A stretch of DNA of 64,000 bases from Dysidea avara. Taxonomy: Eukaryota; Porifera; Demospongiae; Dictyoceratida; Dysideidae. A program made the translations under genes and the position numbers. The number at the start of each line of letters is the position of its first letter. The stretch's first letter is position 1. Shown in pieces: positions 33,109 to 46,016 of this stretch. The notes beneath the pieces were generated by a model that did not search any database, had not been told where the DNA came from, and saw nothing but the letters and a program-made list of their open reading frames with translations. Location of the stretch: NCBI RefSeq assembly GCF_963678975.1, contig NC_089276.1, positions 27,113,555 through 27,177,554 of the forward strand, read 5' to 3'.

Positions 33109-33480
33109 TGATGGCTACCATGCCGAGATCCCACACTGCCAGCCTTGTAGTAAGCTTGGAAGTGAAGGAAGAAGTTTTAAACGGCAACTGCCAGTTTCTC
33201 ATGCAACATTTAGATGGTGACAATTTACTCAGATTTAATTGCCAGACAAGCTAATAGAGGAGACATTACTCAGCGAGAGCATATGCAGTTGGCACTGGTT
33301 CCTACCTCCGATGTCCAGGACTGAGTGAGTCTTCATACTTTTTGTCAGTCACCATTTCAGTTTAGGCAACTTACTGAGTCAAGCGCACTCCTTTAGCACT
33401 TTTTTCTTCCCACAGTCGAAAGTTGCATTGGCTGCAAAGTTAACAAGCATCATGCCTTCTATCAATGACACGCAAGTAAG
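33109..33480 (+). pseudogene. Possible death-fold (CARD-like) relic
   Basis: From ATG at 33,109 the text reads MMATMPRSHTASLVVSLEVK then EEVLNGNCQFLMQHLDG. A neighbouring frame continues YSDLIARQANRGDITQREHM and QLALVPTSDVQD. Helical spacing resembles a CARD, but the frame changes once and no full domain forms. A later piece (about 33,416-33,475, KVALAAKLTSIMPSINDTQ) ends at a splice donor. Weak call; it may be chance or part of the repeat. Confidence 0.25.
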
Positions 33481-33559
33481 TGAATGATAGCATAAGTTAG
33501 CTAGATGGTTTATTCAGGCAGCATCCACTGAACGGCTCCCTCATCCTCCCCCTTCGGGC

Positions 33560-34680
33560 CAACTCAGTAGTAGTATATAGTGAAGAGCATTTTTTGTAGA
33601 TGACAAACTCTACATAAACTAGATGTTGTTGATGGCAAGAAGTGACCTAGACACCCAACTTCAATTGTAACCAGTTCAACAAATAAGCCAGTATGCTCAA
33701 GGTCTTGGTGGTACAGTGCTTGGCGGGCTAGTGCTAGCCAAGTGACCAAGGAGATCGGCATATAAAGTTTATAACAAGGTGGTATGTTCTTCTGTAGGCC
33801 ATGAACACAAATGTGTAGGACCGAATCATGGCTCCAGGTATATCTTCCCTGATCGAGAGTAATAGAGCAACCTGTTTAAAATATGGTTGGTTGTAGGCTG
33901 GTTCGAGCAACAAAGAGGACATACTGGACTTACAATTATGTTCCATCAAGCCAACTTCATTGGGGTAGGGAGGGTGTCACATCCAGCACGCAAGAGAAAA
34001 GACAGTTATTTTTCAGGTAGACCACACATCAACCTCCTCCATAGAGGACATCACTGCTCCTAAGTAATTTTGTCCAAAAATTTATTCTGAACAGTCAATG
34101 ACTCAAGCTGGGTCTCCCAATGGCTGGCATGACAGGCCTGCAAGGTGTTTACAGGTGTTGTTCTTAAAGGTGGCAGAATTGATATTAGATACAGAAACTT
34201 TGGCAGTTGACAAGGCATCAAAAACAGCTACTGGTACATCCTGACAATCAGGAGTCAAAAGAGACTGCTTCAATTCAGTAATCAAAGGGTCAACAGAACG
34301 TTCAATTGCTAAAATGAATGATAATTTAGCTGACTCCTTAAAATGTGGCAGAAAAGGAAGGTCCAAAACATTTGGATGAAAAACTGTTGCTGGTGTACAG
34401 TTACAAGGAAGGTTTAACCATTGCTTCACAATTTTAACATTGATGACTGAAAGGCCTGAATAGATGTCATAGATAGTCTTTCCACTGTGAAAATGAAGGA
34501 CAGATGTCACAAAATTCCTTAGGATCCATACCTTGTACTCCCCCTGATAGAGCAATCATCGATACACTGTATAGATATGTCAAAATTTGCTGTTTCATAT
34601 TATCAGAGGCCAGTTTACATCTTCCTAATTGGATGCAATCATACCACTGATACATGATTAGGTACCAGTTGCTCATTCAA
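33560..34680 (-). pseudogene. 3' part of a second reverse-transcriptase retroelement
   Basis: Minus-strand fragments resemble the C-terminal region that follows the reverse transcriptase in some non-LTR elements: FVTSVLHFH... and IVKQWLNLPCNCTPATVFHP (within 34,103-34,555), GRYTWSHDSVL (about 33,845-33,880) and YADLLGHLA (about 33,720-33,750). Frames are broken and no catalytic core is visible. It faces the element at 29.3-32.9 kb tail to tail. Confidence 0.4.
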
Positions 34681-34689
34681 AATTGATGT

Positions 34690-35510
34690 CGGCAGTTTAT
34701 ACTGTATATTGAGCTAAGCTAACTAATCTAAGTTTTCTGGGAATAGAGTCAGAAGATTTCAGTTTAGAATTTTGAGGGTAACCATGAAAATTTTAACCAT
34801 GAATTAATTATTTAGTATAATACCATCATCGGCCGATCACGATTAAAGTGTAAATTTCAAAACAAGCAGGTAATGTGAGTGTCCACATATCTCTGTGACC
34901 AACGAGGTGTGTGCATGGCAAAAAAATATAATGAATAAAATAATAGACTAGAGTGCTAGATAGCTATAGCAGATTATGTATAGTAAGGGTTGATCATCCA
35001 TTAATTCTCTCAGAATTTCTAACAGAAGATTCTGTGAGAAGCAGACATTGCCAAAATATTGTTGCTTGCTTGAAGTTTGGAAAATCACAAATCTGGCTCA
35101 AGTTCAAAAATTTCCCCTTTATTATTTTCAATGGTAAATGGTAAAAATTTCCACTGGTTGATGGCATGCCGGGCAGTGAACCAGTATGGAGCAAAACATA
35201 GACAGGCATCAACAGGCAATACCTCATTCTCTGAAAATCAGATGACAGTGATTACATGTCAGCTTATTGTTCTTCACTTATCAATTCACATCAGGAGCCT
35301 CCAGCTCATGTTAAACCTCAGACTCTCACTAGTTATTTTTCAAGTGGTTGTTCCGATAGCTATATGCATCACAAATGTGGTGTCACATAGTAAAAGCACA
35401 GATTACATCTAATATTATTCACCAAGTGTACGTGTGGTGCTTTTAGACATTCAAGTAGTTGCTCTGTACATAGTGATTTACAAGGATCTGTGAAGAAACC
35501 TTTTATATCA
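34690..35510. other. Intergenic DNA, nothing recognised
   Basis: AT-rich sequence with no protein-like frame, repeat border or RNA gene that I can support. Confidence 0.4.
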
Positions 35511-35511
35511 T

Positions 35512-36108
35512 GTACCTGGAAATTTTCAAGGGACAAAACTTTCACGAAATTGTGTAAAATATCATTTTCGCTTTTTTAATTCACGAAAGGCTAGGAATTG
35601 TTTTGCTTAGGCCTTTTGAAAAGTTGTTGCTTGGATTTATTTTACAACAAAATGGGTCAGTCGCTAGGCAAAAAAAAACCAGCTAGCTAGCTAATTTCAG
35701 AAATGTTTATCTGTCAAAAATATAAGGAAATAAATGTAGCTAGTAGCTGACTATGTACATAGCTATAGCCCAATGAGTGATGGACAACACTAGCCAGATG
35801 TATATAGAGGTACACTGATTAAGGGAAATACACCCATATAGATAATGTTACCTTTCAAGATTTTACCTCTGCTGACTGTTCTATTCTATTATTTTGGCAA
35901 TTACAAATTAAATTCTAGGTGTCACATGATCTTTTTTTTAAAATTAAAATCTGTGCAAAATTGGGTTGGTCGGGTCCGAGTAACAACTTTTCAAATAAGT
36001 ATGGCCTCAGGTAATAGCTATGTGTATACAACCTCAAACATTTCATGATTCACAAAGTTGTCATTACTCGTAAAAGTTTCACTGTCAAATATTTCTAGCT
36101 ATACTGTA
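35512..36108. repeat. Dispersed inverted-repeat element, copy 1
   Basis: The left edge (GGGACAAAACTTTCACGAAA) and right edge (about 36,060-36,108, inverse of AGAAATATTTGACAGTGAAA) are inverted relatives. The same element, shorter and better preserved, lies at 50,018-50,226. Copy 1 appears to contain an extra block of about 390 bases (about 35,600-35,985). Confidence 0.55.
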
Positions 36109-36283
36109 GGTAACCACTTAAATGAATTCTAGTTTCTTGACTTTACCTTTAGTACTTTTTGAACACATAATTTCTCTCTATTTGATTGCTCTATTCAATA
36201 GTGTATAGTGTATTAACATTTAAAAATATGCACTGTTATACTTCCCTGATGTCCTTTGCACAAAACATCACATTTGCTATTAC

Positions 36284-36357
36284 AGTAGACACTCGGTTAT
36301 CCAAACCCCTTGGGCAATGGTTAAAGTGTTCATTTGATCTGATAACTGAAGTCTACA
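36284..36357. repeat. Very short pogo/Tigger-like MITE
   Basis: CAGTAGACACTCGGTTATCC on the left and GATAACTGAAGTCTACACAG on the right are imperfect inverse copies, only about 74 bp apart end to end. The 'CAGTAGA...TTATCC' terminus is typical of pogo/Tigger elements. Confidence 0.45.
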
Positions 36358-36589
36358 CAGAGCAATGTTGAAATACTCTAACAGAACTTACACGTCTACT
36401 CAAATAAAATGGTCATTATGTGATTAAGTATGTAGCTATACCTTTGATTAATCAAAACAAAACCACTGTTCTGTTCATAAAACTATACTATATTTTATTT
36501 TTTACATGGCAGAAAAAATAGAACAAAAAATGTACAAAGCTGGTTGGTAAATGTTATATAACTAGATCAAATAGATATTGTCTTCCATG

Positions 36590-39500
36590 TTAGTTCTTCA
36601 TCTTCCAAACTGTAATCATTTTATCTCTTTGGGCAGTGTTCTCCACCATCTTAAACCTGTAAAGGATCAGTGAATGTATAGGTGTACTGAGAATGAGGAT
36701 GTTTACCATTTCCCAATTTCCCTGGTGAGACTGTCAATGGTCCACTTGGATGAGGTGGACAGCACCAGTAATCCATCAGTAGTGATGCACTCCCACAATT
36801 TCACCAGCCAGCCTGAATGTTAACAATTAAATCACTGTAATTTAACCCTTAAACGCGCACGCAGGTTTTGAGAAATGCGTGTTTACCAAAATTGGTTTTA
36901 TATTGAAAGTGGTGAGAGTTTGCTAAACTGAATTAGCCTAACACCTTATATAAACAGAAAGTTTATTCAATAGGCTATCAGGGGAAGTTTAAATAACCAC
37001 TGTAACAACAGGCGCTCACTTGTTATGAAGTGATGAAGAACAGCGTCTTGACTTTTCGCGATTTCGTATTCCTTCCGGTGGCAGCCATATTTGTAATTGG
37101 CTGAGTCACGTGACCCATATATGGCCTGAGGCATAATTGAATGGCGAATCGATCGGCGTTTATTGCAGAACAATAGAATGAACTGGGAAGGAGATACGAG
37201 TCTTTTTCCAAAGGTATGTAAACAGTTTTACGTGTTCATTTCGTAAAAAGTTAGTTTCATGGCGAGTTTTGGCCCTGTGTTTCAGTGTAGGGTAAAACCC
37301 TACATATCATTTCATTCACTATTACATCATGAATTAAATGATGGCAGTTGCGTAGCCATAGGGACAATGGTTCGGAAGTTACAGCGCTTTGTTTACTGCC
37401 ATGCGTGAGGGCCACTATAATGGCCTTTGCGCGTTTAAGGGTTAATGATGTTTAAATATCACCATCAGTACTAACACAAAGACGTATGCACACACAGTGG
37501 TAAACCAGCATATGTGACCTGCCGGGTGAAAAGCATCATAATTCTATTTTGCAATCAAAAATAATGAAATACATTGGGTAAAAAATCATGCAACAAAAAT
37601 AATTTTGTGCACTTTTTAAATGTTTCGTGTTACAAGACTCAAAATGATATGGGGTGGACTATCCTGCACCTTGATGAATCTCCAAACACAAGCCCCCTAC
37701 TTGCACAGACCGTTGCTAAGGATAAGCCTATTTTGTTGTTTTTTTTCCACTTATTTTTCTTTCCAGTTTTTTTCTTACCTATTTTACTCAAAATTTCTCT
37801 ATTTCGCTGAGCATCAATAAAAATTGATTGCAATATCTTACAAGCATGTGTGACTGCTCTCTAGAATATTTTGTACATTGTGACTGCTTTATTAGAATAT
37901 CACAATCTTTAGTCACCATTCCTACGAGCTAGGTTGTTCTATTAGAGCTTCCATACAAAATGTGCTAAGCTGCTATTCCTTGGTGCCCATTTATCTAATT
38001 CTCCACCTATTTTTCCAGCATTTTGCTCTTTGCTTTTACCAATATATTTTTCCAAAAAAATTTCCGGCAAAATCAGTACATCGTCACTTTTGATCAATTA
38101 AATAAATTTGATTATTTTGCAGTTCCTACTCTCTTTTGCTATAACTCGAATTCAATAGAAATGCAACACCAGTCAGGTCTTCATTGGTACACATGCAATA
38201 TGTAGTGGTTGTAGTAAGTTAGTCTATATCCTTACTTGTTGGTGAAATAACACGATCGAGAAATTCCACCAGCACAAAATCATGGTTCTCAATTTCGTTT
38301 GGTAGCCAAGTTAGCTAGAAAAGACATTACAACATAGTACACTATTAACTGATACCAGGGGCGGATCCAGGGGGGGGGCTTTGGGGGCTGAAGCCCCCCC
38401 CCTTCATATTTAGGCTTTACTTGATCAATATGCTGAGTATTATAATGAAATTTTGTCTTAGCATAATTATATGATCACTAATAATAAAAATACTCATAAA
38501 ACCACCTTATAAACATCTTTCCAAGGTATTGTCAGTGGATTTATGCTAAAGTTTATGCAACAAGGACCCGGATCAGCATTGGAGGTGTACAAGATCGAGA
38601 TACTCTAATAGAGCAGTCAGCTAACTACTCTAATAGAACATTCACTGGAAACATGTAGTTGGTTCTGTTGTGGAATTTTTCCAAATCTGCCTGCACCTAT
38701 GCATACAATAATAAAGTACATTGGTTTGTTTAAAGGGCTTCATTCATCTACTTGTGTAGTTAATATGTATGGCAATACTTAATTCAGGTACATAATTTCC
38801 ATTGAAAATGCTCTCAGATTCAATCTTGTATTGTTCAAACTTCTAAATTTTCCACTTTCAACATTATTATTCTAACATGCACCTATTCAGTGTTGTGCAA
38901 TTGTGAGAGGGGTGCATCATGTACTTGGTTGTCTGTACCTACCCAAACTTTTCCATTAGCAAAATGCTTCAGAGCCATACCTATAATCTAAAGGCAGTAT
39001 ATAAAATATCTACAGGCAGAAAATAATTATTATGAATTTTATGTGGAAATGTCTTCAAATTGCAGTATTTTAGCATCTATTTTTCAAAATTTTCCTGGGG
39101 GGGGCATGCCTCCAGACCCCCCTAGTTCCAGCATGCTCTACCCAAGAGATTAGTACCTTGAGTTAGCCCCCCCCTTTTATAAATCCTAGATCCGCCCCTG
39201 GATACATAGTACACTATTAACTGATACATAGTACACTATTAACTGATACTTACTTGTATAAATGTGACTTTTTTAGCATCAATGGTATCAGGAATTTTAG
39301 CCTCTTTCCCAGATCCAAACTTCAACCTTCCATCCTTTTGAATTTGCATAGCACTGTTAATATATCGGCCACAGTAGTCAATCCCCACCACCTAAGGGTA
39401 ACAGTGATGGTATGCATTCATTGAGTACTGATGAGACTTACTGATTCAAAAGTTTTCGACAGCATCAGTGATGTGTATCCTGCACCACACCCAATATGTA

Positions 39501-42500
39501 GAGCACTGGATGTCTTGCAGTTGTACTTCTGTACAACTGACTCGTAATAGGCAATCTGAGAGTTAGTCTTCTGTATACCCTAAAATAGGTCACCCTTATC
39601 ATTAAAAGTACGTAGACTACAAGATATTATCAACATACAAACGCTTTGTAGTACTAGTCCAGCATGGCAATAAAAATTTAATAGGGAGTGGCTACTCTTG
39701 ACAATTATATCTCTTAAATTGCAAGCACATAATATGGCTACACCAACTGTTATATTTTTTACCCCCCCATATTCCTCATCCAGTAGGTTGACTAGGTTAG
39801 ATTCCACTTCATACTGAAACTGGCCATTAGTGGAGGGAAGCCAGCACTTCTCTTTGTCACAAATTGGCAACTGCACTGGATTATCTGTTGTAAAAGACTG
39901 GTATTAAAATTATACCTGACAATTCCACAACCTAAATGACATTATACTCTGGCCCCTACAAACCTCTACTAAATAAACATCCCTTATAAGATTCTTAATT
40001 ATTGCTTACCTTCAACTCCCACCCCAAGGACGTACACTTCACAGCCACACAGTCTGACTGGAGCAGGATTGGCAGATTTCACTACACGAAATCCAGCATG
40101 TTGGAAGAAATGTCTGCGGAAAGCATATCTGGAAAAACGAGATGCCTCCGAGCTGCCAGTAGATGCCCATGATCCACCCTTAAAAAGGGGAATAGCAGAG
40201 TATTTAAAACAGCTCTTGCCATAACAGGAAAATGGCAAAGGCAAGGAACCTGAGATCGTAACATCATTAGAAACTTCATAAAATAATATCAACCACAAAC
40301 ATGTACACTGTATAGTGGATCAGTAAGTCTTGTTAACTTTGAAAATAACAATTCACAATTCCAAAGCATCTTGTCTTAGATGCAGACAAGTATTCTGGTT
40401 TAATCAGTCACATGTAATGTAACAATATTTCAAGCCACTGCAGGATCTAGAAAGGCCTGTCAGAATTGCTGCTGTCGGCCCCAAAATATCTCACTCAAGC
40501 CAGACTACTATTCCAGCACAGAACACTCAAAGACAGCATTATTTTACTTCGTAGTAAAAGCATCAGCAACTATGATACAAGCTATTGATGAAGCTGTGTG
40601 TTGTCTAGTGATCACCTACATAACAGCAATTGTTCCTTACGGGAAGTTTCATTTCGAATAAACAGTTCCCTGCAAAAGGTTTACCATTATTCCACTATAC
40701 AGTACAGTGTAGATGAAGATATTATAGTTCTTTGCCTTTACCACATACCAACCAGGCAATACTCTACGTAGTTGATATAAAATCTAAAGCACCTTACCCT
40801 CCCTTCAAAACCAGAAGCTAACAATAAGCTTAAAAGCAAAAACATAATGTTGACCGTGCAGGAGTTGACCGGGATGATTACAAAATTAAGTGTTGACCGG
40901 GATGATAACAATACAACATGTTGATCGAGATGATATACATGTTGACCGAGAAGATAATATTTATAAGTGTTGACCGGGATGATAACATAATTTAAATGTG
41001 TTGACCGGGATGACAATTTTATAAGCACAACCCAGAGACCACCTGTATATTTATATTATTGGGAGTAAGAAGACAATAATACTAAGCAAACACAATATGA
41101 TTATACAAAGTGCATAGAATGTATGATGCATCGTAAAGCTACTAAGTGTGGCATTTGGTTTGTATAGTATGATAGTACTGTATAGTAGGGACCACAAAGG
41201 AGTAGGCGTGGCCCATGAATAAAATCACCAGCATCACTTTTGCCAGATGATGATGAGGCAGTAGTGGTTAGGCAAAACTAAGCCCAAACAAGCTTTCAGA
41301 TCAACCTGAAATACTTTCAACAAGTTGCTACAGAATTTTAAATAATTTAACAGAATTTTCTAGTGACTGACTGACTGACGCCTTCAGACAAACATAACTT
41401 GACAACGGCTAAGGCTATGGGCTTGATTTTTTCACTGTTCGCTTCGGTCCGAGAGGTGCCTTTTGGCACAGTACGTACAATGCATTCTTCATGGACTTAC
41501 CAGTGTCCTCCTTTGTACCTATTCATCTTTACTGACAGCGAAAAGTGTTGATTTGGTAGTAGCACGTGATGGCTTCCCTTCGTAACGGAAATCGTCTGTA
41601 TTTTTCATAATTGCTACTTTGATTGCAGAGGTGTTTTCAAACAGTTCTTGATTTGTACTGCTGTGTAATGGGTTGACCATAGCTGACAACGAAGTGTAAT
41701 GGATACTTCACTTTTTAGACAATAATTGATATACCGTAACTGGGGCGCAAAGTGCTATTTCTTTTGATGCAGTATGCATGGACTACAGAGGAGGGGGTTG
41801 ATTCGTAATGTTGTGTAACGGGTTGAACGTAGCTGACAATGAAGTGTAACGGATGCTTCACTTTTCAGATGATAATTGACATAGCTGGGGCGTGCAGCAC
41901 CATTTCTTTCTTTTGATGCAGTATGCGTGGGTTTTCAGTACTTTTTATCGATGTGCTATGGTCCACCTACTCTAGTTGAAAATTCCAAAATTTTTGTGTG
42001 TATTTGTGTACATCTTATACATGCAAGTCTAATGCTTTAAACAGACAAGCCACAGAAGTGCAATGCATGGCTTTCATGTATCAATATAATTATGTTGTAC
42101 AAGTGTGATGGGTAATGGTATTTTCTCTTTATAACAAGTTGTTTAAGAGTAACATTTAGCAAGCCCTGATATACACACAGGATTTATGCTATTTTTCACT
42201 CGAAGTAATAATATAGTTTAATGCTTCATAAGTCTACTAAAATTCAATAACAGTCCTGTACACAAACTACAGTACAAATCAACTAAAGCTTTCACAACCA
42301 GTTATTGGCATACTGTAATCAAGAAGCAGATAGTGACCGTCAATAAGAATTGCAGTGACGTTCATTATTTACAGTGTAGTACATTTGTGGATTATGATAT
42401 ATCTCACCATCATCAAGGTATGTCGACCATCAAAGCATGGTGTTGAAAAGTCGTTGTACAGATATGTCGCCTCAAAGCCAGGAAGACCATTGAAATGGTC

Positions 42501-45500
42501 TTCAACCCATTCCCACACGTTTCCATAAATGTCATGAAACCCCAGTGGAGTTGCCGGGAACATGTTCACGGGCTGTAGACACACATACATGTAGATACAT
42601 ACATACGCACAGTATAAACACTAAGGCATAATTTGATCAAAGAGCAAGTCTCAAGTTATTATGTTCTATAAATTATATGTTACAAAGCACTATTGAGTTG
42701 GGAAGCCAGATCATCATTAATAGTATATCTTGAGGGCACAACTTACAATCACTCAGAACTCCTACAGATTTTAGTCACCAAGGTTACAGCACGCTTTAGT
42801 TCATACAAGTTAAATTAAATTCTAGCACCTTGCAAGGCTACATGTTGTTAAGAGAAAACTGTTATACATTTTACTAGCTGGCTACCATAAGGAAAAAGCA
42901 ACACTATGCCACCCACAACATAGCAGCCTATACTAACATTGGATGATCCGTATTTAAACTGCAAGTTGATATTGGTATCCTTTCTGAACACTGGATCACA
43001 AAGGATATCTGTAGAGGGATCCTAAATAAAAGACAGATCACTAGGTAACTGCAATATTGAAAAGATGAGTTGACGTACTGGGTCCCCCCTCATCCTGTGA
43101 TGTTCTGCCTCAGTAGGTAGACGGTAATCTGGTCCCTTCCACTTACAGAATGCCTTAGCCTCGTGGTAGTTGATGTCCACCGGCCAATCCCATGGCATGT
43201 CTATCACATCATACACAGTACGATACCTACACAATAGAAAGACAACATTATCATATTAGCCCACACAAGTGCTATTGTGCAAGTGTGTGTGCATGTGTAT
43301 ATATGCATAAAATGTGTACCGATATTTGGTGGTGTTTGTTTCACCATTCATACTGCCATTAGCATGTCCATTCTCTACCACACGAGGCAGGCAGTGGGAG
43401 TATGATGACAAAGCAGCTCCACAGCGAGATTTGCACCCTTCTTGACACACCCAGAATGTGGGATGGTTAGCTCCACAATAAGTCACCCATTTCCAACCTA
43501 CAAAAATGTACATATGAAAGATTTCATACATCTTTATATGTAGTAAACCTTCATCTGTCCAATACTGCTTGTTTTTATATCCACCAGCATTGACAAATTC
43601 AAAAAATTCACGGTTTGTGACGAGATATTTGCTTGCCTCAAATTCTGGAGCACTACACAGGTATCATCATAGAACATATCTAGTAATTATTATCCTAGCT
43701 CACTTCATCTCTACTTGTCCATACTCATTGTCCCAACCGTAGGATGGAAAATCCACCGGTTTGCCAAATCTCACTGTCCCCTCTGGTACAGTAATCATCT
43801 CATTTCGTACAGCTGCATCAGCTATATTAACCATTGCATATATAATGTAATTATACCTAGCATTATGAGACACTGTAACTTTGTGTAACAATTGTTTTTG
43901 GGCTTGTATCCATGTAGCCATCAATCCAATTTGCCACCCAAATAGTACTGACCATTAACATCTTATATGTATGTGTTAAAAATTAATCTCACCATATACA
44001 GCAACAGTCAACATAACCAGTAATAATAATTACTTGTGGTATACAACCACTAACATATTTTAGGAGGAGCATATATCCAGTTGGTTGGCTTCTGTACATG
44101 ATCAATAGGCAACTGCCTTATAAGCACTGATGAGGTTTCCAAATGGATCCTAAAGGTACCACAGGTCACATATAGTAGTGGTTGATGATCACATATCTTA
44201 ACTGACCTTTCGTGTTCCATTCCCATAAATAGAGACCACTAAATAAAATAAATGAAGTGACATCAGTTTTATAAAAAGTATGATATAATGGTAACCCAAA
44301 GATACATTTATGCAAAGTTCTTAGCAACAGTGCAATCCATTAAAAAATCTAAGTTTTTCTCCAAGTATAAATCACTAGGTTACTTCTTCAAACATGGCGC
44401 ATGTGATTACCAACTAGTGTTTCTCAGTGACTGATATGTAGCAGGTCAGATATATGAGATACACTATTTAATTGGTGTTAAGCAAGTTAACACACACGTG
44501 CAATAAAATGCATTTGAATTTTTCAGCTTTTCTTTTGCACAGAATGAATGGTAAGAGGTCAGCATATGCATGGGTGTACAATATCTCATAACCATTCTAT
44601 AGTTAGTTTAGTTTATGTAAAAAGATCTGTCACCCATCCCACACAGAATGTGTATGTTATTTGTCAACTTTTACTGATTCATTTGTCAAATTCATATTAT
44701 GGCTACAAATCAATAATGGCTTACCCATGGAGACTGTGGTGTTATTGGGAACTCCAGTGGAGCATTCTCAATAACATCAATCACAACTTCTTTCACTTGA
44801 CGACGATACTCCAACACATCAGCTAGGCTGGGCCACTTGTAGCTGCCTCCCATCCTATAGTTCTCCTGTACATCACATAAGCAATAAAAATAATGTCATC
44901 AGTTTACATTGCAGTCTGGACATTAATAGAGCTTTCCTGTTAGGGGGATTTCATATAACTGTACTTACGAATAACTATATTATGGGGTGGCTGGTTATAT
45001 TACAGCGGGTAGTCATATAGACTTACAGTGTCATCCCATGACATTTCATCCACTCCTGTTTCAAACAGTGACTCGTAATGTCTATTGACACGTTTCTGTA
45101 AGTAATAAAGTACATAAAATTGTATTAAATCATTTATCGCATAATTGCATAATTACTACATAACTAATTTCTCATTATTTATAAGGCTACATGGTCAAGG
45201 GATTGAGCCATTATTGTGATCAGAACTGTGTTGCTCTGTACACTAAACCCATCCTTAATATAGCTGAGAAGTAGAGACCAAGTGAACTGATAGAATTCCT
45301 TGGAACATGTATACACAAGCAGGCTTCAACACATGTTTAGGGTTTCTATGGATAAACTGAGGTCATGTAGTAACTACTCACAGTGATCAAACCAGTTAGT
45401 AGTAGCTTGTTAATGTAGAGTGTAGCAGGATGAGCAACGTAGAAGATCAGTGGTAATCGTAGTCTGTCTGGACACAAGTAGAATGACTTCTCCTCTAAAC

Positions 45501-46016
45501 CAAAGGTGGAAAAGAAATGCTCATTAAGCAAACCACAGTCATCCATTACATAATATCATTGTGTTCTATTGCATAACCAGGTATGTTATGTTAACTTGTT
45601 AACATGACAATAAACAATTTACACACCCCATACAAGTGCTGCTCAGAAACACCAAACATTCTGCAAATTTAAAGGGAATGCCTTTAGCTCCTTTTTTACC
45701 CTTACAGATTTGTGTTGAGTAACGAGTTGCATATTCTTTGGAATCTGCATTAGAACTGCGGATCAAACAAATACCGCGAAGACACACCTTTTAATCCAGC
45801 GAACACCAGCTCATCCAAATCGTATGTATTCTCGAAATATTCTCTGATCTCTCTAAAAAAATATCAAAAAAACAGGTTCATGAAACTTACATGGAAAAGC
45901 TTCGTAGCTTACTTGCGGGTGCATCCATTCAGATCGCAAGGTCGCAGCGATTTGAACTTGTACACCTTTTTAGCTAGCGGGTTCTCTCCTGTTGACTGAG
46001 CTTCGATTACTGGCAT
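36590..46016 (-). CDS. ovoA: Ovothiol synthase: 5-histidylcysteine sulfoxide synthase with C-terminal methyltransferase
   Basis: A multi-exon minus-strand gene. Start ATG at 46,016 (MPVIEAQSTGENPLAKKVYK; exon 45,913-46,016); stop TAA at 36,592-36,590 (ending WKMKN). Domain order matches OvoA. DinB-type N region: PDRLRLPLIFYVAHPATLYI (45.4 kb), FETGVDEMSWDDT (45.0 kb), WSLFMGMEHER plus IHLETSSVLIRQLP (44.1-44.2 kb), giving the HX3HXE iron site. FGE-sulfatase region: FPSYGWDNEYG (43.7 kb), HPTFWVCQEGCKSRCGAALS (43.4 kb), MPWDWPVDINYHEAKAFCKW (43.2 kb), GFHDIYGNVWEWVEDHFNG (42.5 kb), GGSWASTGSSEASRFSRYAF and RRHFFQHAGFRVV (40.1-40.2 kb). Methyltransferase region: ALHIGCGAGYTSLML (39.5 kb), VVGIDYCGRYINSAM (39.4 kb), LVEFLDRVISPTS (38.2 kb) and SKWTIDSLTREIGKW (36.7 kb). 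The enzyme joins cysteine to histidine C5 with oxygen, then methylates N1 to make ovothiol, a strong antioxidant of marine invertebrates. Introns carry several mobile elements. Confidence 0.93.
36846..37441. mobile_element. piggyBac-type MITE in an ovoA intron
   Basis: Termini CCCTTAAACGCGCA and TGCGCGTTTAAGGG (the last preceded by 'gcct') are inverse partners, flanked on both sides by TTAA (36,842-36,845 and 37,442-37,445). TTAA duplication with CCC...GGG ends defines piggyBac. 596 bp, no transposase. It sits in the intron between the last methyltransferase exons of ovoA. Confidence 0.88.
38356..39200. mobile_element. MITE with CAGGGGCGGATC termini in an ovoA intron
   Basis: The left end CAGGGGCGGATCCAGGGGGG and right end 'ctagatccgcccctg' are inverse partners, flanked by GATAC on both sides (38,351-38,355; 39,201-39,205). 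The insertion lies in a tandem repeat whose unit is 'atagtacactattaactgatac', which blurs the true duplication length. Such GGGGCGGATC ends occur in many animal genomes, often as hAT relatives. It contains two copies of the ACTCTAATAGA word. Confidence 0.8.
40855..41025. repeat. Minisatellite, GTTGACCGGGATGAT unit
   Basis: Six or seven spaced copies of GTTGACCGGGATGATAAC (with variants such as GTTGATCGAGATGAT) occur at intervals of about 24-36 bases within an ovoA intron. Inter-unit spacers are AT-rich and differ in length. Confidence 0.8.
41640..41940. repeat. Tandem duplication of about 150 bp in an ovoA intron
   Basis: Two adjacent units share 'gtgtaa(t/c)gggttga', 'agctgacaa(c/t)gaagtgtaa', 'ggat(a/g)cttcacttttcaga' and 'cttttgatgcagtatgc'. 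The block is preceded by a (TGAC)n run (41,365-41,380) and a repeat-like sequence to 41,620. No coding capacity. Confidence 0.7.
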
